From Acidobacteriota bacterium (GTDB lineage: Bacteria > Acidobacteriota > Terriglobia > Terriglobales > Acidobacteriaceae), in the NCBI GenBank assembly GCA_003224905.1, contig QIAA01000049.1, positions 17,055-81,054 on the forward strand: a DNA stretch of 64,000 nt, in the 5' to 3' direction. A model generated the notes under the pieces. That model searched no databases, had not been told where the DNA came from, and worked only from the letters and a program-made list of their open reading frames with translations. Shown here one piece after another: positions 9,402-18,201 of this stretch. The translations under genes were made by a program, and so were the position numbers. Within the stretch, counting starts at the first letter, position 1; every line of letters starts with the position of its first letter.

Positions 9402-10577
9402 GTGACGATTAGTCCAACCAATTCAGGTGCGACGACAGAGCATCCTGCTAACGCGCCTTCTCCCCCCGCTTTCGTGGTCACCTCCCAGACTGGTGGTGTG
9501 GAGGTCATCGATCGAATCGCAGAGGCGTGGCGGGCTCTCTGCTCGGAATCATCAAACGATGAACCTTTTTATCACCCGGAGTGGATCGCCGCACACATCC
9601 GCGCCTTTTTCCCTGGGGCAACGGTGGTTGTCATTACTGCCAGCTTAAATAGAAAGCTGCGCATGGTGCTTCCTTTACTCAAGGATAATGCGCTCATTTG
9701 CGGAGTGCCGCTTCGACGGCTTCGCTCTCCCGTCAACAGTCACTCGGGCCGATTTGACCTTGTCCGGCCGGGGGGTGAGGAAGGGAATGCTGCTGTTGCG
9801 GCGGTCTGTGGCTACCTGGCAGCGCTGCCGGGTTGTGACTTGCTGCAGTTCGACGAAGTCCCGGAATCGGGGGTTCTGGAAACGCTGATAGAGTTGGCGC
9901 GGACGAGCGGTCTGAATACGGCAAAAGTGCCCATGCGACCCAATCCATATGTTTCGCTGCCATCGACGCCTGACTTGTTGAAACAGTTGCCGCGCAATGC
10001 CCGGTTGCGAACCAAACTAAGGCAAGTGCGGCGGGAACTTGCCGAAAAGGGTACCCTGCACCTTCGCCGGATAGAAACTGCGGATCAAAAAGCCTTGCAG
10101 CGCTTCTACGAGTTGGAGGCAAAGGGTTGGAAGGGACGTGAGCGAAGTGCCATCGCCTGCAATACGAAAACCCGTCAATTCTACGATGAAGTGGCTGACA
10201 CAGCTGCCCGCTACGGTTATTTGTCGCTGTACATGCTCGAATTCAACAACGAACTGTTGGCAGCCCACTTTGGACTATCGCACCGGGGGCATTACTACTC
10301 GCCGAAAGTCGCGCACGATGAACAGCGGCGCGACTGGGCGCCCGGGCATTTATTAGTCAGCGAGATTCTGCAGGATTGCTGCGGGCGGGGCATCGAAGGA
10401 TATGACATCCTTGGCCCGAATGATGACTGGAAAATGAAATGGACCGCCGAGACGCGGCGGAAAAACACCTATTTCATTTTTCGGAAGGGACTCCGAAGCA
10501 AGCTCGCTTATAGCATCCGATTCAAGCTGAGGCCCCTTGCCATAAGTTGGGTACGCAGCCGGCGACGGCCTCAATGA
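9402..10577 (+). CDS. CelD/FemAB-like GNAT acyltransferase
   Basis: A protein of about 391 residues from GTG 9402, which follows TTGAGAGA; the frame extends back to a TTG at 9294. The N-terminal lobe has DEPFYHPEWIAAHIRAFFP, typical of Acetyltransf_6/CelD-like proteins. The C-terminal lobe has YELEAKGWKGRERSAI, LAAHFGLSHRGHYYSPKVAH, APGHLLVSEILQDC and YDILGPNDDWKMKW, the most conserved stretch of this family. These enzymes transfer acyl or aminoacyl groups to polysaccharides and related acceptors. The gene overlaps the next, an ATP-grasp ligase, by four bases (ATGA), then a glycosyltransferase and a propeller-like protein follow. This is consistent with decoration of a glycan with an amino-acid or acyl group, though the substrate is inferred only. 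Confidence 0.82.
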   Translation: MTISPTNSGATTEHPANAPSPPAFVVTSQTGGVEVIDRIAEAWRALCSESSNDEPFYHPEWIAAHIRAFFPGATVVVITASLNRKLRMVLPLLKDNALICGVPLRRLRSPVNSHSGRFDLVRPGGEEGNAAVAAVCGYLAALPGCDLLQFDEVPESGVLETLIELARTSGLNTAKVPMRPNPYVSLPSTPDLLKQLPRNARLRTKLRQVRRELAEKGTLHLRRIETADQKALQRFYELEAKGWKGRERSAIACNTKTRQFYDEVADTAARYGYLSLYMLEFNNELLAAHFGLSHRGHYYSPKVAHDEQRRDWAPGHLLVSEILQDCCGRGIEGYDILGPNDDWKMKWTAETRRKNTYFIFRKGLRSKLAYSIRFKLRPLAISWVRSRRRPQ

Positions 10578-11836
10578 AGCCTCCCGTCCTGATCCTGGGT
10601 GCGGTGCCGCGCATCGCAATTCCCATCGCGCGCTCACTGCACGATTACGGGATTCCGGTGGATGTCGCCACCTTTTCTCCCGTAGAAAAATCCCTATGCT
10701 CACACGCGATTCGCAATTTTTACCGTTTGCCCGATCCAGACCCCGCTCCCTCGGTGTTTGCCGATGCGGTTTGCCAACTCATCCGCATGCACGAACACGA
10801 CACCTTGATTCCCTGCAACGATGTGGCTTTAACCGCAATTGTCGAACATTATGAGCGGTTCCGTGACCTGCTGCACGTTTGCTGTCCCCCACCGGATACC
10901 TTGCGCTACATTCTGAACAAGAACCTGACCTTGCAGGTAGCAGAGAAGTGCGGAATCCGCGTCCCCAGGAGTGTCCTGGTATCCAGTTCGGCCAAGGTTC
11001 CGGAGTTCGCCAGCGCCTTCGGTTATCCCGTCATTCTTAAGCCGAATGAAAAGAGGCGGAGTGAGGATTTTAAGGTTTGCCTCATAAGAAGCGCGGACCA
11101 TCTAGAGACTGTCTTCCCACAACCTCGTATTTTTTCTTCCCCGATGTTGTTGCAAGAGTTCTGCCATGGGGATGGGGTTGGCGTCGAGGTGCTCAGGCAT
11201 AATCGAACACTGATAGCCGCATTTCAACATCGCCGGCGGAAGGAACTACCGCATACCGGCGGTGTAGCCGTATTGGCTACCTCGGAGAGTACGGATCCTG
11301 GCCTGGTTCACTCCACCTCGTGCCTGTTGGATGCACTGCACTGCGACGGGCTAGCCATGGTGGAATTCAAAGTGAACCCCAGGGACGGCACGTCGGTTCT
11401 CATGGAAGTCAACGGCCGCTATTGGGGCAGCATTTCCCTTCCAATTCTTGCGGGGTTCAATTTCCCCCTTTTTCACTGGAAGGTGTTGCATGATGAACCG
11501 CCGGAGGTGCCAACCGTTTACCGTACGGGATTACAGTGGCGTTGGAGCGCAGGCTACCTGCGCCGATTCCACGACTTGATGCTGGGCGCATTGCGGGCAG
11601 GTTCCTCCCGGGACGTCCTCTTACATGATCTCCACTATTTGCGTGCGGATTTCGCCGACTCTCGCGATCCGCTCTGGACCAGGTCTGATCCTATGCCGGC
11701 AATGCTCGAAGTAATAGGCATGTTCCAAAATTTGATACGATCCGACTTCAGTACAGGATATCGGCGTCTTTCTCGTCGGCCAGCTGCTGTCCTGAAACGT
11801 GCCAAACACTTCAAGACACCCATAGGCAACTCGTGA
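10574..11836 (+). CDS. ATP-grasp family ligase
   Basis: A 420-residue protein. ATG 10574 overlaps the stop of the upstream acyltransferase, which argues for this start over an in-frame ATG at 10547. A Rossmann-like pre-ATP-grasp part (VLILGAVPRIAIPIARSLHD) is followed by the ATP-binding strand YPVILKPNEKRR, LLQEFCHGDGVGVEV, and the metal-binding end DGLAMVEFKVNPRDG and LMEVNGRYWG. This arrangement is shared by carboxylate-amine ligases and carbamoyl-phosphate-synthase-like proteins that form amide bonds with ATP. Its placement between a FemAB-type transferase and a glycosyltransferase suggests that it makes or attaches an amino-acid-like unit for the glycan. That role is inference. Confidence 0.87.
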   Translation: MKPPVLILGAVPRIAIPIARSLHDYGIPVDVATFSPVEKSLCSHAIRNFYRLPDPDPAPSVFADAVCQLIRMHEHDTLIPCNDVALTAIVEHYERFRDLLHVCCPPPDTLRYILNKNLTLQVAEKCGIRVPRSVLVSSSAKVPEFASAFGYPVILKPNEKRRSEDFKVCLIRSADHLETVFPQPRIFSSPMLLQEFCHGDGVGVEVLRHNRTLIAAFQHRRRKELPHTGGVAVLATSESTDPGLVHSTSCLLDALHCDGLAMVEFKVNPRDGTSVLMEVNGRYWGSISLPILAGFNFPLFHWKVLHDEPPEVPTVYRTGLQWRWSAGYLRRFHDLMLGALRAGSSRDVLLHDLHYLRADFADSRDPLWTRSDPMPAMLEVIGMFQNLIRSDFSTGYRRLSRRPAAVLKRAKHFKTPIGNS

Positions 11837-11843
11837 GTTATAC

Positions 11844-12791
11844 ATGGATATCAGCGTAATTGTGCCGACATATAACAGAGCGGCAAGCCTGAGAGTTACC
11901 CTTCAAGGCTTACTTTCTCAGGTGTTACCAGCCGATCTAAGCTGGGAATTGCTGGTTGTTAACAACAATTCTGATGATGAGACCTGTGAGGTTACAAGGA
12001 TGTTTGCAGCAACTGCCAGTGTTCCTGTCCGGTATGTGTTTGAGCAGCGCCAAGGAAGGTCCTCCGCTCTGAATGCCGGCATTGCTGCAGCAAATGGCGA
12101 AATCATTGCCTTGACGGACGATGACGTGCTGTTGCACCCGGGCTGGTTGGGGAGTGTCAAACGTACTTTTGCCGAGTTCGATTGCAGTGCAGTAGCGGGG
12201 AGGGTTGTGCCAGTCTGGAATCATTCCAAACCGGACTGGCTTGAGATGGGAGAGCAACAGGCGGTGGTCAATTTTGAACTGGGAGATGACTGCAAACAAA
12301 TCCAATGTCCTCCGCTGGGTGCAAATGCAGCTTTTCGAAGAAATGTTTTCGCAAAATATGGCCTGTTTCGGCTTGACTTGGGGGTAAGCGGCAGCGATCA
12401 CGGAATAACGTGCGAGGACACGGAGTTTGGCTTCAGGCTGGTCCAGGGAGGGGAAAAGATCATGTACTGCCCGAGTGCGATTGTTTATCATCCAGTGGAT
12501 CCGCGTCGTACCACGAAGGATTACTTTCTCAAATGGTATTACAACGACGGCAGGTCGATCGTACGAGCCGCAGGCGTTTCAAACGACGTCATTTGTTATT
12601 TCGGGATTCCGCGCTGGATGTTGCGCGGTGTGTTCACTCATTTTGCAAAATGGTGTCTAAGCCTTAATCGGAAACGTCGTTTTCATCACAAGCTCCGGAC
12701 CTATAGAAACATAGGTAACATTGTAGAGGCCTATCGGCTTTCACACATGAGAGCACCTGCCACAAGCTGTCCGGAACTGCGGAACCGTTGA
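11844..12791 (+). CDS. Glycosyltransferase family 2
   Basis: A 315-residue protein starting at ATG 11844, seven bases after the ATP-grasp stop. The GT-A nucleotide-binding start ISVIVPTYNRAASLRVTLQ is followed by QGRSSALNAGIAAANG and the metal-binding ALTDDDVLLHPGW. The acceptor-side motif is CEDTEFGFRL. No transmembrane segment is obvious, so it is probably a soluble or peripheral enzyme at the inner face of the membrane. It adds one sugar from a nucleotide donor to a growing lipid-linked glycan. It is the only unmistakable glycosyltransferase in the window, which is few for a complete repeat-unit pathway. Confidence 0.92.
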   Translation: MDISVIVPTYNRAASLRVTLQGLLSQVLPADLSWELLVVNNNSDDETCEVTRMFAATASVPVRYVFEQRQGRSSALNAGIAAANGEIIALTDDDVLLHPGWLGSVKRTFAEFDCSAVAGRVVPVWNHSKPDWLEMGEQQAVVNFELGDDCKQIQCPPLGANAAFRRNVFAKYGLFRLDLGVSGSDHGITCEDTEFGFRLVQGGEKIMYCPSAIVYHPVDPRRTTKDYFLKWYYNDGRSIVRAAGVSNDVICYFGIPRWMLRGVFTHFAKWCLSLNRKRRFHHKLRTYRNIGNIVEAYRLSHMRAPATSCPELRNR

Positions 12792-12813
12792 TCTCCCCGG
12801 AGGACAGTTCTAC

Positions 12814-13806
12814 ATGGCCAAGCTTTATATCCTCGGAGGAAGGCAGCGGCGCCCCGGATTGCGAGAGACAAAACAGGAGTGGCATTGGTATGAGGCAGCC
12901 CTGATTCTCGAAGTAGATACTCTCTCGGGCATCGTACGAACTTGCGTCGAGTACGAGACCCCGAGAGAAGCACGAGCCAGTGACAAATCCTCCATAAATT
13001 TCCATTGCGGAGCCCGGCTTGGCAACCGACTTTACACCTGTACCACAACCGAGGTGCTCATCTTCAAACTGCCGCAGTTTGAGCGAATCGGATATATTTC
13101 CCTCCCATGTTTCAATGACTTGCACCATGTAACCCCAGTATCAGATGGAAACTTGCTGGTGGTCAGCACCGGACTGGACGCACTGTTCAAGCTCACTCCG
13201 CAGGGAAGAATTTTGGCGGAATGGAGTGCGCTGGGCGAAGATCCCTGGGCCCGTTTCTCGCGAGCTGTCGATTACCGCCGGGTAGAGACCACGAAACCGC
13301 ACCTGTCGCACCCTAATTTTGCCTTTGAGTTGGACGGAGAATTTTGGGTGACCCGTTTCAATCAGCGCGATGCGATTTCCCTAAATGGCTGCGGCAAAAG
13401 AATTGATATCGCTCTAGAAAAACCCCACGATGGCCTCGTCTGCGGTGATCGCATCTACTTCACGGTGGTGGATGGAAAGATCGTCGTCGCAAATCGGAAG
13501 AGCCTACGAGTCGAGCAAGTCATAGATCTACGACAGATTCAAGCGTCCGATCAGCAGATCTTACCTGCCTGGTGCCGTGGCTTATTGCCTGTGGACGATC
13601 GAAGATTATGGGTGGGGTTCACGCGGATTCGGAAGACACAATTTCAAGAGAACGTCCGCTGGGTCAAGTCGGTTTTGCATGAAGGCACGCTTGCCAAACC
13701 TACTCATATTGCTCTGTATGACATTGTGGCGAGGCAGTGCTTGAAAGAAATTGACCTGGAACCACATGGCCTGAATGCGGTTTTCGGTATTTTCCCAGCC
13801 CCGTGA
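12814..13806 (+). CDS. Unrecognised beta-propeller-like protein in glycan operon
   Basis: A 330-residue protein at ATG 12814 with a good GGAGG ribosome-binding site 10 bases upstream. There is no signal peptide, so it is probably cytosolic. Blade-like repeats are visible: GIVRTCVEYETPREA, LGNRLYTCTTTEVLIFKL, DLHHVTPVSDGNLLVVSTG, LSHPNFAFELDGEFWVTRF, LEKPHDGLVCGDRIYFTV and LEPHGLNAVFGI. Histidines at the blade starts (HH, HPN, PHD, PHG) recur as in metal-binding or lactonase-like propellers (SMP-30/NHL type). I cannot assign a named family with confidence. It is the last gene of the acyltransferase/ATP-grasp/glycosyltransferase run, so a role in making or sensing the same product is likely. 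Confidence 0.7.
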   Translation: MAKLYILGGRQRRPGLRETKQEWHWYEAALILEVDTLSGIVRTCVEYETPREARASDKSSINFHCGARLGNRLYTCTTTEVLIFKLPQFERIGYISLPCFNDLHHVTPVSDGNLLVVSTGLDALFKLTPQGRILAEWSALGEDPWARFSRAVDYRRVETTKPHLSHPNFAFELDGEFWVTRFNQRDAISLNGCGKRIDIALEKPHDGLVCGDRIYFTVVDGKIVVANRKSLRVEQVIDLRQIQASDQQILPAWCRGLLPVDDRRLWVGFTRIRKTQFQENVRWVKSVLHEGTLAKPTHIALYDIVARQCLKEIDLEPHGLNAVFGIFPAP

Positions 13807-13807
13807 T

Positions 13808-14368
13808 GGACAACAGAACTGATCCGTTGTAATCCAGATTCACTGCATCCCCATTCACGTCACCACCATTAAGGAACCAGTTCCCAGCCCTCCGGAGTCG
13901 TAGAGAACCCCGGCTGGAAGGTTCCATCACCATTTCCCAAGAGCGACTCCCAAGGTCGAGTCAGCCGCCACACCGGTACCGCATTGGAGTTCGCCACGGA
14001 CGCACTCGTTTCCTACCATCACGTCGAGCTTGCCATCGCCATTGACGTCCGCGACAGCTACTGGACCGGCGTACAACCACCCGAGGCGTACGTCACGGCG
14101 CCCTGGAAGTTCCATCGCCATTGCCCAAAAGAACGCCCACTTTGTCCCAGATGTTAACCACCACGACGTCGGCCTTGCCGTCCGCATTGATGTCCGCGGC
14201 TGCCATCGCAACCGCTCCGAGCCCGCCTGAGCCATACGCCACAGGTGGCAGGAAAAGAAGAGGCGTGGTTGAGGCCACGGCGCCAGGCGCGTCGAGTGCA
14301 AAGAAAACAATGAACGACGCGATCAGCAGCGTAAGGACGCATCTTTTGCCAGCTAAGTTGCGAACCAT
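13808..14368 (-). pseudogene. Decayed FG-GAP/VCBS-repeat secreted protein
   Basis: ATG 14366-14368 follows AAGGGG and encodes a clean signal peptide (CVLTLLIASFIVFFALDAPG), then the repeat AAADINADGKADVVVVNIW and LLGNGDGT. After that the frame breaks. The next repeat, AVADVNGDGKLDVMVGNE, is in another frame, and the one after (GNGDGTFQPGF, then VNGDAVNLDYNGSVLL) needs further shifts. At least three frameshifts are needed to read through about 190 codons. Intact members have many such calcium-binding propeller repeats and are much longer, so this is a truncated and frameshifted remnant. It converges on the propeller-like gene at 13806. Confidence 0.75.
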
Positions 14369-14697
14369 CGAGACCCCTTACCACGGTTAGCCGCCCCTGT
14401 TCGGATGGTCGGTTATTAGAAAAAGTCCTCTCGCCAGAAAAGTCAACGATAAACTGGGACAGAAGCGTGAAAAAATCATCCAAGTGTGCTGACCGGGGAG
14501 ACGGATGCCCCGAGTTGCAATTTCAGCACCCACAGCCCGTTTATGGGATGACTTGTAGTCAGGCAGCAGTGGTGCCATCGCCAGCGCAACGCGCCGGATA
14601 GAGACCTCTTGATAGTTATCCCCCAATTGATGAAGTACATGTCGGCGTCCGCTACGCTGTGGGCTCGCTTCAGCGTGAACTTGTCACTGTGGGTCGT
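14369..14697. other. Non-coding gap
   Basis: About 330 bases between the start of the FG-GAP remnant and the end of the acyltransferase gene. I see no supported gene, repeat or strong terminator. It must contain the former promoter of the FG-GAP gene. Confidence 0.4.
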
Positions 14698-15798
14698 TCA
14701 TTCCATGGTCGGCAGCTCTGGGCTGGGGTCGGCGGTTGCGTGTGCCAGAGGTGCTGGAGGTTGCACTTCCGTTCGGCGACGGGTATGAGCGCTGTATCGC
14801 ATTGCGAGAAAGGGTTTTTCAATGAAATAGTACGAGCTCAGGGCGAGTAGGAATACGCATAGTATGTTTAGCGGGAAATAAGTCCAAAAATGACTCCCCT
14901 GCGGGTCCAGAAACAGCTGTTGCCACAGATAGAGCGAGTAACTGAGGGTGCCAACAAATGCGATCGGCTTCCAATTGAGGAACAATGCCACGGGATCCAG
15001 CTTCGGGAACCGCGTCCATCGATCGATGCACAATGCCATGGATAGGTTGAATAATGGGATTGCAATCAGCCACTTTACTTGCGGATGCACACTGATTCTG
15101 CTTGCCAGAATGACCAGCATCGGAGCGAACCAGAACTGCCACGAACTGAGGAAAGTGCGATATCGCTCCTGGTTCCACAACCATTGGCGTAAGCCCGCCA
15201 GCAGGCATCCAGTTGCGATGCAATCGGCAATCGTGTGGAACTCGGTGGTAATTCCAAGGCGATGCGAGGGGATCAGATGAAATTGCGCGATCCGAATCGG
15301 AGGCACCAGGACCAGAACCGCTCCTGCGACCCAGAAGGCGCCGCGTGGCCCCAGCAGTACTAAGAGAAGCGGCCACAGAGCATAAAACTGCTCTTCGACT
15401 GCAAGGGACCACAGGTGGCCGACATGCCAAGACCGACCCGCAACATAGTTGATGGTGTAGGTACAAGCATACAGCAGATCTTTTTTCGGAACCGCAAGCA
15501 GTCCGCATACGGCGAGGAGGGATATGACCAACCAGTAGGTGTAGAATGCAGGGAAGATGCGAAGTATGCGGCGACGATAGAAGCCAAGCAGAGAGATTCT
15601 TCCGGAAGAATCGAGTTCCCTCAGCAGCAGGTTGGTAATGAGAAAGCCTGAGATGATAAAGAAGACTCTGACGCCCGACTCGGCAAGTCCGAACCCGCGA
15701 TGAATCAGCGGAAAGCCTCGTGTGCTGATCAGGTGCCCATATAGCACCATTAAAATCGAAATGGCTCGCAAGCCGTCCAGAGAAGGAATACGCTGCAA
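14698..15798 (-). CDS. OafA/YrhL-type membrane acyltransferase (acyltransferase family 3)
   Basis: A 366-residue integral membrane protein with about ten hydrophobic segments. It opens with the family signature IPSLDGLRAISILMVLYGH, which includes the catalytic histidine, followed by RVFFIISGFLITNLL and YRRRILRIFPAFY. GHLWSLAVEEQFYALWPLL is the second conserved block, and the end has SYSLYLWQQLFL and YYFIEKPF. Family members O-acetylate or otherwise acylate sugars of lipopolysaccharide, exopolysaccharide or antibiotics using acyl-CoA. The start is TTG 15796-15798, with AAGGTGACG just upstream and no better ATG nearby. In this locus it probably acylates the glycan. Confidence 0.9.
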   Translation of the reverse strand: MQRIPSLDGLRAISILMVLYGHLISTRGFPLIHRGFGLAESGVRVFFIISGFLITNLLLRELDSSGRISLLGFYRRRILRIFPAFYTYWLVISLLAVCGLLAVPKKDLLYACTYTINYVAGRSWHVGHLWSLAVEEQFYALWPLLLVLLGPRGAFWVAGAVLVLVPPIRIAQFHLIPSHRLGITTEFHTIADCIATGCLLAGLRQWLWNQERYRTFLSSWQFWFAPMLVILASRISVHPQVKWLIAIPLFNLSMALCIDRWTRFPKLDPVALFLNWKPIAFVGTLSYSLYLWQQLFLDPQGSHFWTYFPLNILCVFLLALSSYYFIEKPFLAMRYSAHTRRRTEVQPPAPLAHATADPSPELPTME

Positions 15799-15919
15799 GT
15801 TACGTCACCTTACTTTCCAGCCGAATGGAACTTTCCCTCATTTATAGTGTCGACATCATAGGTTCGACGATTTCACCGAAGAGGGTTGAGCGTTTTCCTC
15901 GCTAAACGAGCCACTCATT

Positions 15920-16927
15920 TCAGTATCCCGGACGAACGGCGTTGCCCAATTCTAAAGCCGCCAGATTCGTCAGTTTCCCCAATGGCGTGTTGACCTTCAG
16001 CCACAGCTTGGTATCCAGGAATTTCGGATATACATAGCGCGGCCACCGTGTCCACAGGTTCGTTCTCCTCTCCTCCTCGGAAGTTGTCAAGTCGTACCCG
16101 TATTCCTTCAGACTGCCACCAATTACCGCTTCCAACATGGCCACTTCGTTCCTGGACAGCCTTTCTCGCCAGCGATTGACAGGATTTCTGTGGGCTGCTT
16201 CGGCATCTCCGACGAACGAAGAATTAGTCTGCTGTAGTCTGCCAAGCGCGGTCGCGTAAATCGTGTCATAATCCAAATCGTGATCGAGAAATTCGCCGAG
16301 TCCTCTTAGGGTGGCGCGCGGCTCAGTGACCAGGTTCTCGTAACTCACTTCACAGTAATCCGCTGGAATGCGACGACCGTGAGAACGTGCCTTTCGCACC
16401 ATCCACTCCCAGTACAAGGCCGTTCCCAATAGACCCCCTGATCTTCGAAACCAAGGGAAAGGTCGGAAGCCGCCCATCTTTCTCAACGACAACGCAATGT
16501 CCCGACCATCCCTGACAATTTGGACAAACAAGGCTTGGGGAATTTCAGCCTTGATAGCGGGCAAATTGAGCGCAGTGTCTGGGTCGTAGACTGCCCAGCG
16601 CAGTACGTTCTGCTCGCGAGCTATTTCATCCATGACGATGCGGATAAAGTCGCCGCCGGTTCTGCATTCCTGAAGGACTTTCGTACTCAGACGCTCCGCC
16701 GCGAGGCCAGATCGGCGGAATCCTTTACTGCGCAGCCAAGTCTCCAGGATTTTTTTTCGATTGCTGAGTTTGTCCGGACTACCAAACCGAGGGATTAGGG
16801 TTTTGTGAATCGGGAGATATCCCCGATACACGGCAAAGCCTCCGGCTGAAAGCAGCATGTCATACAAGAGGTTCGTGCCCGATCTATGGCAACCCATCAC
16901 AAACACCGGGCTTCGTTTTCTCTCCAT
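15920..16927 (-). CDS. Sulfotransferase, Sulfotransfer_3 type
   Basis: A 335-residue protein from ATG 16925-16927. FVMGCHRSGTNLLYDML near residues 9-25 is the 5'-phosphosulfate loop, and FVQIVRDGRDIALSLRKMGG is the 3'-phosphate motif. GDFIRIVMDEIAREQ, LYWEWMVRKARSHG and the tail segment KVNTPLGKL match the sulfotransferase at 1846-2820 position for position, so these two arose by duplication. The partner predicted is PAPS; the acceptor is unknown, with a surface glycan favoured by context. It follows the acyltransferase-side gap and is divergent from the methyltransferase at 17157. Confidence 0.88.
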   Translation of the reverse strand: MERKRSPVFVMGCHRSGTNLLYDMLLSAGGFAVYRGYLPIHKTLIPRFGSPDKLSNRKKILETWLRSKGFRRSGLAAERLSTKVLQECRTGGDFIRIVMDEIAREQNVLRWAVYDPDTALNLPAIKAEIPQALFVQIVRDGRDIALSLRKMGGFRPFPWFRRSGGLLGTALYWEWMVRKARSHGRRIPADYCEVSYENLVTEPRATLRGLGEFLDHDLDYDTIYATALGRLQQTNSSFVGDAEAAHRNPVNRWRERLSRNEVAMLEAVIGGSLKEYGYDLTTSEEERRTNLWTRWPRYVYPKFLDTKLWLKVNTPLGKLTNLAALELGNAVRPGY

Positions 16928-17156
16928 TTCTCGATCGTGAGCCAGCCGTACGCGGCGAACATGTCACAACCCAGTGCACCACATGCCTTCGCGCGCTTGT
17001 GCTCGCATTGAAGAACAGTCTAACATTGCGGTTGAGGAAGGTCGCAGCGTTGCCCCCGCACAACCGCGAATAGATCTGGTTTTGGGGTTCCCTGTCGCAT
17101 CGTGGAGTTGTACTTCCGCGACGCTCAGACAGCGCAAATAAGATCAGAGGTGAAGT

Positions 17157-18173
17157 GTGTTACCGGCAGAAACCAGGTTGGCTTCGGAGTTGCGAGCCAT
17201 TCTCCGTTGCATCGCTTGCCGGAGTGGCCTTCGGGAGGAACAGGAGGGCTACACTTGTCTGAACTGCGGACGCGGCTATCCCTTAGTTCGGAACTCGATT
17301 CGATTTGTAGATGCCTGCAACTACGCCCAAAGCTTTGGGTTTCAGTGGGAACGATATTCTCGCACCCAATTGGATACTGCCCAGCGCCACGTATCGGAAG
17401 GGAACTTTCGCAGGAGGACGGGTTTTTCTCCTGAGGAGCTTAGGGGAAAACTCGTGCTGGATGTCGGATGTGGAATGGGGCGATATGCCGAGGTGGCAAC
17501 CCGCTGGGGTGCTCGTGTTGTAGGTGTAGACTTGAGTGTGGCATCGGAAGTCGCGGGGCGGAATCTAGCACAGCGAGAGTTTGTAGCCTTGCAGGCCGAC
17601 GTCTTTGATCTGCCCTTTGCACCCGAGAGTTTCGACTTGATTTACAGCATCGGAGTACTGCATCACACTCCGGATTGCGAGAAGGCAGTGAAGGTCCTGC
17701 CTACTCTGCTCAAGCCGGGAGGGAGCATTGCGATATGGCTTTATAGCGCTTATAACAAATGGTACCGTTTTAGCGATCTCTATCGAAAATTTACTTCTCG
17801 GATATCCGCGCAAACTTTACATACCGCCCTGCGCATTGCTGTGCCTTCCCTGTACTGGTTGGACTGCCGCCTTCGTTCGGTGCCGTTATTGGGGCCGCCT
17901 CTAGCCGGCGCGGTACACCATGTTTTCCCAGTTAGCCTGCACCAGGACAAGCAGGTGAGAGTCTTGGACACGTTCGACTGGTATTCTCCGAAATACCAGT
18001 CGAAGCATACGTATGAGGAGGTGTTCCGGTGGTTTAAACATTGTGGTCTCGTTGATCTGCGGGTCATTGAAACCCCAATAGCTGTTCGTGGACGCAAACC
18101 GGTCACGTCCCCTGAGACCCTAACCATGGAGAACCCAGTATCGGAGAGCTCAGTGTCTGGCGGGAGTGAATAA
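17157..18173 (+). CDS. SAM-dependent methyltransferase with N-terminal zinc ribbon
   Basis: A 338-residue protein from GTG 17157, which has AGAGGTGA just upstream. A Trm112-like zinc ribbon with cysteines at 18, 21, 34 and 37 (LRCIACRSG, YTCLNCGRGYP) comes first. A class I methyltransferase domain follows with VLDVGCGMGRYAEVA, ARVVGVDLS and the acidic loop YSIGVLHHTPD. The C-terminal DTFDWYSPKYQSKHTYEEV segment is typical of methyltransferases in O-antigen and exopolysaccharide loci. It probably methylates a sugar or an amino-sugar intermediate, though the target is not readable from sequence. Confidence 0.88.
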   Translation: MLPAETRLASELRAILRCIACRSGLREEQEGYTCLNCGRGYPLVRNSIRFVDACNYAQSFGFQWERYSRTQLDTAQRHVSEGNFRRRTGFSPEELRGKLVLDVGCGMGRYAEVATRWGARVVGVDLSVASEVAGRNLAQREFVALQADVFDLPFAPESFDLIYSIGVLHHTPDCEKAVKVLPTLLKPGGSIAIWLYSAYNKWYRFSDLYRKFTSRISAQTLHTALRIAVPSLYWLDCRLRSVPLLGPPLAGAVHHVFPVSLHQDKQVRVLDTFDWYSPKYQSKHTYEEVFRWFKHCGLVDLRVIETPIAVRGRKPVTSPETLTMENPVSESSVSGGSE

Positions 18174-18201
18174 CCACCGGGTTCGAATCGGTTGGCAGAA
18201 A

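Noticed and set aside
14819..15508. 229-codon open frame on the minus strand
   Set aside because: It is an alternate frame within the OafA-type acyltransferase and has no domain features.
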